Origin: JBCDGZ01 sp038750655
GTDB lineage: Bacteria; Bacteroidota; Bacteroidia; Chitinophagales; Saprospiraceae
Assembly (NCBI GenBank): GCA_038750655.1
Contig: JBCDGZ010000084.1
Span: 1-34,306, forward strand
Length of the DNA stretch: 34,306 nucleotides
Direction of reading: 5' to 3'
Both the position numbers and the translations under genes were made by a program. A model generated the notes under the pieces. That model saw nothing but the letters and a program-made list of their open reading frames with translations. It was not told where the DNA came from and did not search any database. Shown piece after piece: positions 17,512-25,103 of this stretch; the first letter of the stretch is position 1, and every line of letters starts with the position of its first letter.

Positions 17512-18381
17512 TTAAAGGAAGGAAAAAAGAGCAATCAGGCCGGCCTGAATGAGCATCGTTCCGTCTAGCAGGCCGGAGTAGTAATAGTCGTGCCGGTCCT
17601 CGTGGGCATAATGAAGTAAAAAGGCAGTAGAGCCAATAGACACCCAAAGCGCCGCCAGATTACCTACCGTATAATTTCCCAAAATAAAATTGAACAGCAC
17701 CAAGGCACCCATAAGCAGGAGCAGGGCCAGGCCCAATTGGCGACTGCGCTTCGCACCGATGGTAGAGGGTAAGGTTTTGACGGCACTGTGCTGGTCGACC
17801 TTCAAGTCTCGGATGTCGAAAGGTAGGGTGATGGCGAAGATGAACAGGGCGCGCTCCAGGCCCATAAGCAGCAGGAAGACCGGGCGATTGATGCCGTATT
17901 CCAGCGCGGGCAGGAGCACCGTTATCCAGGCCCAAACAATGGCAATGAGAAAGATTTTGAGGTGATTGATGTCGCGAAGGCGCTTGCGATTTCCCTTGAG
18001 AAGGGGCAGGACATAACCGAGCGATAGGACGCCGGGGATGATTAAGGCCAGTTGGGTGGACCATTTTAAAAACCAAAACAAATAAGCCATACCAATCAAA
18101 CCGCAAATGGCGTACACTTGGATGTGGTGCTTGTAGCGAGCGATAACGGCATAGCGGTCAACATCAAAGAACTCATGCAGCTTGGAAATGCCGACGATGC
18201 GATGAACAGCATAGAGAAAGAGAGTGGCGAAGAATACAAAAAGTATCAGCGTATCCAGGGCTAAGGGGTGGTGGAGCAGGTACTGGCCTTGCAGCATCAT
18301 CGCCAGGGCATTTACGGCAATCCAAAAATTGCCGTAAAGGATCAAATCGATAAATTTTTTGATGAACAGCCGCAAATTCAA
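17512..18381 (-). CDS. UbiA-like prenyltransferase-family membrane protein
   Basis: 289 residues and about eight hydrophobic helices. The second Asp-rich motif of UbiA prenyltransferases is present (FDIRDLKVDQ, Asp189/Asp192/Asp196), followed by the usual KTLPSTIGA. The first NDxxD motif is not seen: the equivalent loop reads YAVHRIVGISKLHEF, so prenyl-diphosphate binding may be altered or lost. The frame starts with TTG (18379-18381). A stop lies three codons upstream and the first ATG is at codon 28, so TTG is the likely start. It is the last gene of the pyrE, M42 peptidase, UbiA-like series, 60 bases after the peptidase gene. Confidence 0.7.
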   Translation of the reverse strand: MNLRLFIKKFIDLILYGNFWIAVNALAMMLQGQYLLHHPLALDTLILFVFFATLFLYAVHRIVGISKLHEFFDVDRYAVIARYKHHIQVYAICGLIGMAYLFWFLKWSTQLALIIPGVLSLGYVLPLLKGNRKRLRDINHLKIFLIAIVWAWITVLLPALEYGINRPVFLLLMGLERALFIFAITLPFDIRDLKVDQHSAVKTLPSTIGAKRSRQLGLALLLLMGALVLFNFILGNYTVGNLAALWVSIGSTAFLLHYAHEDRHDYYYSGLLDGTMLIQAGLIALFSFL

Positions 18382-18441
18382 GCCCTTTTAGTACGGCTTA
18401 AAGATAGCACTATTTCAACGCAAAAGCGCTTCCCGAAGGAA

Positions 18442-19521
18442 TCAAAGGTACTTAAAGCTTTGTCCCGCTTCGAGGTTGAGCAGGCATTCGTAGATGAGGC
18501 GAATGACGCTGTCGACATCGTCCTTGTGGGCCATTTCTACCGTCGTATGCATGTAACGCAGCGGAAGGCTGATCAGCACTGAAGGCACACCGCCGTTGGA
18601 GTAGGCAAAGGCATCGGTATCGGTGCCCGTGCGGCGGGAAGCCACCTCCTTTTGCAGCGCAATGTCATTCTTCTTTGCGGTGTCGATGACCATTGACAGT
18701 AACTTATTGTGAACAGCCGGAGCGAAGGTCACCGAAGGGCCGTTGCCGCCTTTGATGTCGCCGATTTTTTTCTTATTAACCAGTGGCGTATGCGTATCGT
18801 GGGTGACATCGGTGACGATGGCGACATCTGGTTTGATGGTATGGGCCACCATTTCTGCACCTCGCAGGCCAATTTCTTCTTGAACCGCGTTGACGATATA
18901 GAGCGAGTAGGGGAGCTGGATTTTATTTTCCTTCAGCAGGCGGGCCACCTCGGCGATGCAAAAACCACCCAGGCGATTATCCAGCGCACGGCCGACATAG
19001 TAGCGATCGTTGAGGGTCATCATTTCGTCCTCAAAAGTAATGACACAGCCCACATCAACGCCCATGCTCAGCACCTCGTCTTTATCCTTGGCACCGATGT
19101 CGATGAAGATATTTTCGAGCGTCGGCGTGAGCTTAGAGTCGGAGCCTTTGCGGGTGTGGATGGCGGGCCAGCCAAAAAAGCCTTTGACGATGCCTTGTTC
19201 GGTGTGAATATTGACCCTTTTGGAGGGGGCGATCAGGTGGTCAGAGCCGCCATTGCGAATCACGTAGATGAAACCATCATCCGTGATATAATGAACAAAC
19301 CAGGAGATTTCATCCGCATGGCCTTCGATGACGACCTTATAGTCCTGACCAGGATTGATGATTCCGTAAACAGAGCCATAATTATCAGAGTGCCACTCGT
19401 CGATATAGGGCTTGAGGTATTCCAGCCAAAGTTTTTGTCCGGCTACTTCGAAGCCAGTAGGGGAAGCATTATTGAGGTATTTTTCGAGAAAAGCTTCTGA
19501 TTGTTTATTTATAACCGACAT
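18442..19521 (-). CDS. M42-family metallo-aminopeptidase
   Basis: 359 residues, normal for the family. Di-metal ligands and catalytic residues are all visible: EGHADEISW (His68; the family usually has GHMDE), RALDNRLGG (Asp181), QEEIGLRGAE (Glu215/Glu216), VTDVTHD (Asp238) and RYMHTTVEM (His325). M42 enzymes (glutamyl aminopeptidase, TET peptidase, formerly called cellulase M) are cytoplasmic and trim N-terminal residues from peptides, usually as dodecamers. The ATG at 19519-19521 lies 48 bases after pyrE, in the same direction. Confidence 0.92.
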   Translation of the reverse strand: MSVINKQSEAFLEKYLNNASPTGFEVAGQKLWLEYLKPYIDEWHSDNYGSVYGIINPGQDYKVVIEGHADEISWFVHYITDDGFIYVIRNGGSDHLIAPSKRVNIHTEQGIVKGFFGWPAIHTRKGSDSKLTPTLENIFIDIGAKDKDEVLSMGVDVGCVITFEDEMMTLNDRYYVGRALDNRLGGFCIAEVARLLKENKIQLPYSLYIVNAVQEEIGLRGAEMVAHTIKPDVAIVTDVTHDTHTPLVNKKKIGDIKGGNGPSVTFAPAVHNKLLSMVIDTAKKNDIALQKEVASRRTGTDTDAFAYSNGGVPSVLISLPLRYMHTTVEMAHKDDVDSVIRLIYECLLNLEAGQSFKYL

Positions 19522-19569
19522 TTTTAAATTCAGGTGTTAGGTTGGTTTAAAATGCTGAACTGGAGGCGA

Positions 19570-20202
19570 TTACCATTTTTCGGGCGCCTTATTCCATTTA
19601 GAGAGCGTGGCCACATCATCGGCCTCAATGTAGGCACTTTCTTCGGCTTCACGTATTAACGTGTTATAATCCGTTAATGTTTTGAAATTACAATTTATTG
19701 TTTCGAATGCTGCAACAGATTTGTCAAAACCGTAAGTAAAGATGGCCAGGACGCCAACCACGGTGCAGTCGCGTTCGCGGATAGCCTCGACGGCTTTGAT
19801 GCAGGAGCCACCGGTGGAGATCAGGTCTTCGACGACCAGGACCCGCTGGCCGGAGCGCAGTTCGCCTTCGATCAGGTTTTGGCGGCCGTGGCCTTTGGCT
19901 TTGCTGCGGACATAGACAAAGGGTTTATCGAGGGCGGCGGCTAGCAGAGCGCCGTGGGCAATGCCGGCCGTGGCGACGCCCGCGATGACATCAAAGGCGT
20001 CAAACTCGGCGACCTTTTTGACCATCGCCTGGATCACAAAACTGCGGATTTCAGGGTAGGAGAGGAGAATACGATTGTCGCAGTAAATAGGGGATTTCAT
20101 CCCTGAGGCCCAGGTGAAAGGATTTTGAGGACTTAACTTAATTGCTTTAATTTGCAGCAATTTTTTCGCTATTTCTTCGGCCGTATTTTTCAAGGTTTTC
20201 AT
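19570..20202 (-). CDS. pyrE: Orotate phosphoribosyltransferase
   Basis: 210 residues. It joins orotate and PRPP to give orotidine 5'-phosphate in de novo pyrimidine synthesis. Evidence: PRPP-binding motif VLVVEDLISTGGS (121-133), catalytic loop KAKGHGRQNLIEG (101-113), and N-terminal signature FTWASGMKSPIYCDNR. Full length. It is the first gene of a minus-strand run with the M42 peptidase and the UbiA-like gene, and is divergent from the Nudix gene with only 25 bases between starts. Confidence 0.95.
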   Translation of the reverse strand: MKTLKNTAEEIAKKLLQIKAIKLSPQNPFTWASGMKSPIYCDNRILLSYPEIRSFVIQAMVKKVAEFDAFDVIAGVATAGIAHGALLAAALDKPFVYVRSKAKGHGRQNLIEGELRSGQRVLVVEDLISTGGSCIKAVEAIRERDCTVVGVLAIFTYGFDKSVAAFETINCNFKTLTDYNTLIREAEESAYIEADDVATLSKWNKAPEKW

Positions 20203-20224
20203 TCTAGGTTAAAAAAAACTGGCG

Positions 20225-20232
20225 CAAATGTA
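20225..20232 (-). promoter_or_regulatory. Possible -7 box of pyrE overlapping the Nudix start codon
   Basis: On the minus strand this reads TACATTTG, matching TAnnTTTG, and ends 22 bases before the pyrE ATG, giving a leader of about 15 bases. It overlaps the ATG of the divergent Nudix gene (20228-20230). A -33 box is not evident. Confidence 0.3.
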
Positions 20233-20857
20233 CAAAATATATATTAACGACACTCCTCTTTTTCTGGTGAATCAGCAGGATTTGACAAAAAGGCCGCTCG
20301 CAGATGATACAGTGGTGACTGCCAGGTATATGGGAAAATCGAAACAGCTACTCAATTACATCGATATGATGGAGAAATCCAGCCGATTTAGTGCCGTGTG
20401 GATTTTCGCTAAGGATGTGGAACAATTATTCGAGGATTTCAGCAGCTTATATAAGGTAGTGGAGGCGGCCGGAGGCCTGGTATATAACGATCAAGAGGAG
20501 TTGTTGATGATCTACCGGAGAGGCAGCTGGGATTTGCCCAAGGGAAAGATCGATAAGGGGGAAACGAAGGAGGCCGCCGCCGTTAGAGAAGTAGCCGAAG
20601 AAACTGGCTTGGATGAGGTACAATTGGGGGATTTATTGAAAACAAGCTATCACACCTACCGAAATCGGAAGAACCGCCGGGTTCTCAAGCCTACTTACTG
20701 GTATAAAATGCGTACACGGCAGACCCAATTGAAGCTCCAAGCCGAGGAAGATATTGAGGCTGGCGAGTGGATCACTGCTGAATCCTTTCTACAGAGTGAG
20801 CGGCCGGTTTACGGAAATATAAAAGATTTACTCTTGCAGGCAATAAACACGATCTAG
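20228..20857 (+). CDS. Nudix hydrolase with N-terminal extension
   Basis: 209 residues. The Nudix box is intact: Gly106, Glu112, then REVAEETG (120-127) within WDLPKGKIDKGE and KEAAAVREVAEETGL. The domain spans about 78-205. The first 75 residues form an additional region (YINDTPLFLVNQQ, AKDVEQLFEDF) seen in Bacteroidota Nudix proteins, with no known function. Substrate is unpredictable from sequence; a nucleoside-diphosphate derivative is expected from the family. The ATG is 25 bases from the divergent pyrE start, so any promoter for it probably lies inside pyrE. Confidence 0.88.
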   Translation: MYKIYINDTPLFLVNQQDLTKRPLADDTVVTARYMGKSKQLLNYIDMMEKSSRFSAVWIFAKDVEQLFEDFSSLYKVVEAAGGLVYNDQEELLMIYRRGSWDLPKGKIDKGETKEAAAVREVAEETGLDEVQLGDLLKTSYHTYRNRKNRRVLKPTYWYKMRTRQTQLKLQAEEDIEAGEWITAESFLQSERPVYGNIKDLLLQAINTI

Positions 20858-20949
20858 TATCGTTATCTAAAATGTCTTCATTTAGACTAAACTATCGCAA
20901 TAACAGAAAATCCAAGTAGGGCTAAAACTTTTTTCGAAAAAATTAGTTC

Positions 20950-20980
20950 TTTGTACATAGAATAGTATTCGGTATTTTAG
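20950..20980 (+). promoter_or_regulatory. Possible Bacteroidota promoter (TTTG-N19-TATTTTAG)
   Basis: TTTG at 20950-20953 is followed after 19 bases by TATTTTAG (20973-20980). This fits the -33/-7 spacing with one mismatch to TAnnTTTG. It would give a leader of about 190 bases for the gene at 21177. Confidence 0.3.
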
Positions 20981-21108
20981 GACTTTCCTAACTTTTCATT
21001 CTAAAGAACTATTTATTTCGCAAAAATAAATCCCGTAGATGGAGGTTGCAAACGATTTATGTTGCTCTCTTCTAAATTACTCGGTTTTATTTAGCCAAAA
21101 ATTATGGA

Positions 21109-21116
21109 TATATTTG
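21109..21116 (+). promoter_or_regulatory. Possible -7 box for the small secreted protein
   Basis: TATATTTG is an exact match to TAnnTTTG, 60 bases before the ATG at 21177. The -33 region reads TTTTATTTAG, without a TTTG. It competes with the upstream candidate at 20950-20980. Confidence 0.3.
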
Positions 21117-21176
21117 GTAAGCATTTAAAGCAAATATACATAGCCTTATTATTGACAAATTAACAGATAGAGAGCC

Positions 21177-21557
21177 ATGCAGCGTTTGAAGTTAACACTA
21201 CTATTTTTTTTACTGACCCTCATCAGTTTCTCCCTCCAAGCCCAATCAACCGCCGATCTTAGTAACTCCAACTCCCTCCTCGAAGAAAATCTGACCGAAA
21301 TGACCGATGAAAACTGGTCGTTCTATGTCGATGAGGAGAATCAACTTTACTTTATCGATTTTGAAAAAATCAGCGTCAACCTAAGCAATGTGGTCGTTCG
21401 CAATGCTCAAGGCGATGTCCTCCTCAATGATGATGTGCTTGATTTACCGGTCAACACCATCTATGAGATCGACTTTAGTGCCTATGGCGCTGGTGATTAT
21501 CAGATCGAATTGCGCTCCTTCACTGCGATGTTGCGCAAAGAGGTGTCCATTAAATAG
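21177..21557 (+). CDS. Small exported protein resembling a free-standing T9SS sorting-domain fold
   Basis: 126 residues with a signal peptide (LKLTLLFFLLTLISFSLQAQ). The remaining 104 residues are Asn/Glu/Asp-rich, then strands reading FYVDEENQLYFIDFE, NVVVRNAQGDVLL, IDFSAYGAGDYQIELRS and MLRKEVSIK. The order and the GDYQIEL-type strand parallel the T9SS type A C-terminal domain (compare GVYSIKV in the giant protein at 303-6854), but the usual YPNP motif is missing. It stands alone between the Nudix and EVE-McrB genes. Function is unknown. It may be an exported beta-sandwich that resembles, but is not, a sorting signal. Confidence 0.7.
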   Translation: MQRLKLTLLFFLLTLISFSLQAQSTADLSNSNSLLEENLTEMTDENWSFYVDEENQLYFIDFEKISVNLSNVVVRNAQGDVLLNDDVLDLPVNTIYEIDFSAYGAGDYQIELRSFTAMLRKEVSIK

Positions 21558-21770
21558 TAACACTATTCCTATAATTTTTTCTTCTCCTTTGCCGGATTTT
21601 CTGTCAAAGCCTTACATTTGGTTTTCAAATTGTTAAAAGTTTGTTTGAAAATTGTTAATCGGCCTGCAAACGCCTTTTTTTTGCTTAGCATCTCATCCGT
21701 AAGCGGTTCACTCGCTTGAATGTCCACAGGGCATTCACCCTCATGGGCTCGCTCGTTCATGTTACAGAAC

Positions 21771-21798
21771 CGGGCTTCGTAGCGCGGCTACGATCCCG
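21771..21798. repeat. Strong hairpin without T-tract
   Basis: CGGG-CT-TCGTAGC, loop GCG, GCTACGA-T-CCCG: a perfect 7-bp inner stem plus a 4-bp outer stem. No run of T follows on either strand, so it is not a standard terminator. It lies about 75 bases before the EVE-McrB start and could be a repeat-family element or a regulatory hairpin. Confidence 0.6.
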
Positions 21799-21808
21799 AA
21801 TCTGCGCC

Positions 21809-21837
21809 TTGCCTAAGCAAAAAATTGACTATTTTCG
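21809..21837 (+). promoter_or_regulatory. Possible promoter of EVE-McrB (TTG-N18-TATTTTCG)
   Basis: TTG at 21809-21811, 18 bases, then TATTTTCG (21830-21837), one mismatch from TAnnTTTG. The ATG at 21875 is 37 bases downstream. An AGGAGG sequence sits directly before the ATG (one base between), too close for a standard Shine-Dalgarno. Confidence 0.3.
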
Positions 21838-21874
21838 GCTCGAAGAACAAAATCCGAACAAACTCTAAGGAGGG

Positions 21875-23341
21875 ATGGAAAACAGCACCGCACCCAATTA
21901 TTGGATTTTTCAGGCACATACTAAGGGCATTCGCCTCAAGGACGCCTTGCAAGCCGAACAGTTAAAAAGCTTCACTGTTAGGGCCCACCACCAGAAGATG
22001 ACTCCCGGAGATAAGGTTATCATTTGGAAAACGGGTAAAAACAAGGGCTGCTATGCCCTGGCCACCCTCACCTCTTCCGTCGATCAAACTGTAATAGCCG
22101 ACCAGGAACGTCCTTTTTTCCTAAAACTACCCAGTACTAAAGATCGCGTTCAGCTTCGCGTCGACTACAATCTCTGGAACAAACCCATCACGCCTGACCT
22201 GCTGTCCCCAAGCTCCGTCTTTGACCATTTCAACGTCGGCCTGCCCGGCCTCAACTACGAAGCCACCGCCGCACAATACCAAGCCTTGGTCAACCTAGTG
22301 CGCCGGTACGAGGCCGTCCACGAACCCGCCGAAGCCTACGCTAATCGAAAACCTGGTCGGCATCCCCTCAATCTCATCCTCTACGGCCCTCCGGGCACCG
22401 GCAAGACCTTCCAAACCCTCAACCACGCCCTGGCCATCCTCGAAGGCCGTAGCCTGGCCGAGCTAGCCCTCGAAGAGCGCCCTCGCCTGCGCGAGCGTTA
22501 TCTGGGCTACCAAGAAGAAGGCCGCATCCGCTTTCTGAGCTTCCACCAATCCTACGCCTACGAAGACTTCGTCGAGGGCATCAAGGCCCAAACTACCGAT
22601 GGCCAGATCAACTACGTCATCGAAGATGGCCTGTTTAAGCAAATCTGCCAGGCCGCCGCCGCCCAGCCTGATCGCCCCTATGTCCTCATCATCGATGAGA
22701 TCAACCGAGGCAACATCGCCAGCATCTTCGGCGAGCTGATCACCCTGATTGAGGCCGACAAGCGCCTCGGTCGGCCGGAGGCCATCCAGCTCCAGTTGCC
22801 CTACTCCAAAAGCGCCTTCAGCGTCCCGGCCAACCTCCACCTCATCGCCACCCTCAACACTGCCGACCGCTCCGTCGAAACCCTGGACGTGGCCCTGCGT
22901 CGTCGCTTCACCTTCTACGAGGTGGCTCCCCAGCCTGCCGTCATCGGCCGCGTTGCCGAGCAGCCCGTCCTGGTCGGCATTGACCTCGAACGCCTGCTGC
23001 TGCACATCAACCAACGCATCGAGGTGCTCCTCAGCCGCGACTACTGCATCGGTCATTCCTATTTTCTCCACATCAGTACCCTCGATGAGCTGCGTCAGCT
23101 CTTCCTCGAAAAGATCATCCCGCTGCTGCAGGAATACTTCTACAGCGACTATGCCCGCATCGGCCTCATCCTGGGCCGCGACTTCGTCACTGAGCAAGCC
23201 CGCCCTACCGACGGCCTCTTCGCCGATTTTGAGCACGAGTATTTGAATGAGTTGGCGGATAAAAAGCTGTACCGCCTCCGGCCGGTGGAGGAGTTGGATG
23301 CGGCGGCGTTTATTCGGGTGTATACGAAGGATTATGAGTAG
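21875..23341 (+). CDS. mcrB: EVE-domain McrB: modified-cytosine-sensing AAA+ GTPase subunit of a type IV restriction system
   Basis: 488 residues. Residues 8-120 are an EVE (PUA-like) domain: YWIFQAHTKGIRL, MTPGDKVIIWKTGK, GCYALATL. EVE domains bind modified bases and are a known N-terminal reader of McrB variants. An AAA+ motor of the McrB type follows: Walker A GPPGTGKT (171-178), FLSFHQSYAYEDFVEG (220-235), Walker B LIIDEINRGN (271-280), the McrB signature TLNTADRS (326-333), and arginine cluster LRRRF (341-345). McrB translocates on DNA and needs the McrC nuclease. The usual neighbour mcrC is not next in line but about 2.8 kb downstream (26168-27430), behind OsmC, MetZ and MetX. Very GC-rich codons, like the 5' parts of flanking genes. 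A terminator-like hairpin follows. Confidence 0.92.
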   Translation: MENSTAPNYWIFQAHTKGIRLKDALQAEQLKSFTVRAHHQKMTPGDKVIIWKTGKNKGCYALATLTSSVDQTVIADQERPFFLKLPSTKDRVQLRVDYNLWNKPITPDLLSPSSVFDHFNVGLPGLNYEATAAQYQALVNLVRRYEAVHEPAEAYANRKPGRHPLNLILYGPPGTGKTFQTLNHALAILEGRSLAELALEERPRLRERYLGYQEEGRIRFLSFHQSYAYEDFVEGIKAQTTDGQINYVIEDGLFKQICQAAAAQPDRPYVLIIDEINRGNIASIFGELITLIEADKRLGRPEAIQLQLPYSKSAFSVPANLHLIATLNTADRSVETLDVALRRRFTFYEVAPQPAVIGRVAEQPVLVGIDLERLLLHINQRIEVLLSRDYCIGHSYFLHISTLDELRQLFLEKIIPLLQEYFYSDYARIGLILGRDFVTEQARPTDGLFADFEHEYLNELADKKLYRLRPVEELDAAAFIRVYTKDYE

Positions 23342-23368
23342 TTGGGGAGGGGATAGCAGATGGGATGT

Positions 23369-23397
23369 TAACATTTAAATAAATGTTATAATTTTTT
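23369..23397 (+). terminator. AT-rich terminator-like hairpin after EVE-McrB
   Basis: TAACATTT, loop AAAT, AAATGTTA (perfect 8-bp stem), followed by TAATTTTTT. It begins 28 bases after the McrB stop. The stem is AT-rich and so weaker than the one at 6895, but position and T-tract fit. Confidence 0.5.
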
Positions 23398-23409
23398 AGA
23401 ATACTCGGG

Positions 23410-23440
23410 TTGAGAAAAATATCTGCTATTTTTAAATTTT
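23410..23440 (+). promoter_or_regulatory. Possible promoter of the OsmC-MetZ-MetX-McrC operon
   Basis: TTG at 23410-23412, 20 bases, then TAAATTTT (23433-23440), one mismatch from TAnnTTTG. The OsmC ATG lies 48 bases downstream. With the hairpin at 23369-23397 it suggests a new transcription unit starting here. Confidence 0.35.
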
Positions 23441-23488
23441 GAGTAATTTTAACTGCCCTTAATAGTCAAGCCTTTAAACCAGACCAAC

Positions 23489-23911
23489 ATGAAAGTAAGC
23501 ATCAGCCGTCAAAACAACGCCGTACACTTCGAAGGCGTCAACGCCAGCGGAAATACCATCCAAATCGACGGCTCGCCGGCCATCGGTGGGGAAGACAAGG
23601 GCGTACGGCCTATGGAACTGCTGCTTTTTGGGGCGGCCTCCTGCAGCTGCATCGATATTGTCAGCATTTTGAAGAAAATGCGGCAGGACCTTAAGGACTT
23701 GAAGGTGGAGGTGGACGGAAAGCGGATCGCTGAAGGTCACCCTAAGGTATTTACCGACATTCATTTGCACTACAAACTGTGGGGTGATTTGAACCCTGAG
23801 AAAGTGGAGCAAGCCTTGACGCTATCGTTAGAGAAATACTGCTCGGTGTCGGCGATGTTGGAGAAGACGGCGAAGATTACATTTGAATATACCATTAACC
23901 CCAAGGAATGA
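23489..23911 (+). CDS. OsmC/Ohr-family protein
   Basis: 140 residues, normal for the family. The two redox cysteines are visible: one in FGAASCSCIDIV (Cys52 or Cys54) and Cys118 in LEKYCSVSAML, with the conserved Glu43 in RPMELLLFG. OsmC-type proteins are small cytoplasmic thiol peroxidases acting on organic hydroperoxides. Many Bacteroidota paralogues with this length are of unproven substrate. First gene of the methionine-type operon: its stop overlaps the metZ start by ATGA (23908-23911). Confidence 0.88.
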   Translation: MKVSISRQNNAVHFEGVNASGNTIQIDGSPAIGGEDKGVRPMELLLFGAASCSCIDIVSILKKMRQDLKDLKVEVDGKRIAEGHPKVFTDIHLHYKLWGDLNPEKVEQALTLSLEKYCSVSAMLEKTAKITFEYTINPKE

Positions 23912-25092
23912 AGTTCGAGACCCAGGCCATCAGATTACAGATGGAGCGCAGCGCGCAGCGCGAGCACAGCACACCGCTTTTTCCGACCTCCAGCTTTGTC
24001 TTCGAAGATGCCGAGCAGATGCGGGCCATCTTTGCCGACGAGCAGCCCGGCAATGTGTACAGTCGCTATACCAACCCCAACTGTCGGGAGCTGGAACTGA
24101 AAATGGCGGCCTTGGAACAGACCGAAGATGCTATGGCGACGGCCTCTGGAATGGCGGCCGTCTTTGCTGCGCTGATGAGCTTTTTGCAAGCGGGGGATCA
24201 TCTGATTGCTACGCGCGCCCTTTTTGGGTCGACTTATAAGATGCTTTCTAATCGCTTATCGCGGTGGGGGATTGAGACCAGCTTTGTGCATCCTACGGAG
24301 CCGGAGGCTTGGAGCAAGGCACTGCGTCCCAACACTAAGATGCTTTTTGTTGAAACACCTTCTAATCCGGGGCTGGACATTGTTGATTTGGAAAAGGCGG
24401 GTACCTTTGCTGAAGCACATGGCTTGATCTATTGTGTGGACAATTGCTTTGCTACTCCTTATTTGCAACAGCCTGCGCACTACGGTGCGGATTTGATTGT
24501 CCATTCGGCTACTAAATTTATCGATGGGCAGGGGAGAGTGGTTGGTGGTATTGTCGCCGGTAAGGCGGAGCAGATTGCGGAGGTGCGTGCTTTTTGTCGC
24601 AGTACGGGCCCGGCCTTGTCGCCTTTCAATGCCTGGTTGCTGTCCAAGAGTTTGGAGACCTTGGCGGTGCGGCTGGATCGCCATTGTCAGAATGCGATGG
24701 TGATGGCGGAGTTTTTGCAAAGTCGGGACGAAATCAGTCGGGTGAACTATCCTTTCCTCGACAGCCATCCTGCGCAGGCGATTGCCAAAAAACAAATGAA
24801 GATGGGGGGTGGATTGGTGACTTTTGAACTGAAGGGCGGACTGGCCGCTGGCCGTCGCTTTTTGGATCAACTACAACTGCTTTCTCTCAGCGCCAATCTA
24901 GGGGATACGCGGACGATTGCTACCCACCCTGCCTCTACGACCCATTCTAAGCTATCCGAAGAGGTCCGCCAGGAGGTTGGTATCACCAATGGGCTGGTGC
25001 GCCTCTCGATCGGGCTAGAGCATATCGATGATGTCATTGCTGATGTAAGTCAGGCGTTGGTAGCCTGTACACAGCCTATTACTAAACATTAA
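23908..25092 (+). CDS. metZ: O-succinyl/O-acetylhomoserine sulfhydrylase (Cys/Met-metabolism PLP enzyme)
   Basis: 394 residues. It makes homocysteine from an activated homoserine and sulfide. Evidence: YSRYTNPNCRELELKMAALE and GMAAVFAALM near the N-terminus, VETPSNPGLDIVDL (148-161), PLP lysine Lys203 in HSATKFIDGQGRVVGG, and THSKLSEEVRQEVGI/LVRLSIGLEHIDD at the end. The pattern is that of metZ, but acetyl versus succinyl preference cannot be read from sequence. The metX partner next door suggests O-acetylhomoserine as substrate. Coupled to OsmC by ATGA overlap; metX begins 11 bases after its stop. Confidence 0.9.
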   Translation: MKFETQAIRLQMERSAQREHSTPLFPTSSFVFEDAEQMRAIFADEQPGNVYSRYTNPNCRELELKMAALEQTEDAMATASGMAAVFAALMSFLQAGDHLIATRALFGSTYKMLSNRLSRWGIETSFVHPTEPEAWSKALRPNTKMLFVETPSNPGLDIVDLEKAGTFAEAHGLIYCVDNCFATPYLQQPAHYGADLIVHSATKFIDGQGRVVGGIVAGKAEQIAEVRAFCRSTGPALSPFNAWLLSKSLETLAVRLDRHCQNAMVMAEFLQSRDEISRVNYPFLDSHPAQAIAKKQMKMGGGLVTFELKGGLAAGRRFLDQLQLLSLSANLGDTRTIATHPASTTHSKLSEEVRQEVGITNGLVRLSIGLEHIDDVIADVSQALVACTQPITKH

Positions 25093-25103
25093 ACGCCCTA
25101 ATT

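Larger units (their letters stand above)
20858..21176. other. 319-base AT-rich intergenic region
   Basis: No gene seen. It contains a perfect 14-base palindrome TTTTTTCGAAAAAA (20929-20942) and two promoter-like elements listed separately. No terminator with a clear stem and T-tract was found after the Nudix gene. Confidence 0.5.
21558..21874. other. 317-base intergenic region with strong hairpin
   Basis: The left half is AT-rich (two copies of AATTGTTAA near 21630-21660, and a T-run at about 21675-21682). The right half is GC-richer with the hairpin at 21771-21798. A 63-codon minus-strand frame (21569-21760) has an ATG, but its product is Lys-rich and matches nothing I know. It is left uncalled. 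Confidence 0.4.

Noticed and set aside
18709..19500. Plus-strand frame of 263 codons opposite the M42 peptidase
   Set aside because: The minus-strand frame has all metal ligands; the plus frame matches nothing and has an Asp/Ile-rich shadow composition.
21569..21760. 63-codon minus-strand frame with ATG
   Set aside because: Lys-rich tail coming from the AT-rich spacer, no recognised family and no promoter; kept only as a note because the N-terminal half is less obviously random.
22463..23374. Minus-strand frame of 303 codons opposite EVE-McrB
   Set aside because: Shadow of GC-rich codons; the plus-strand frame has full Walker A, Walker B and NTAD motifs.
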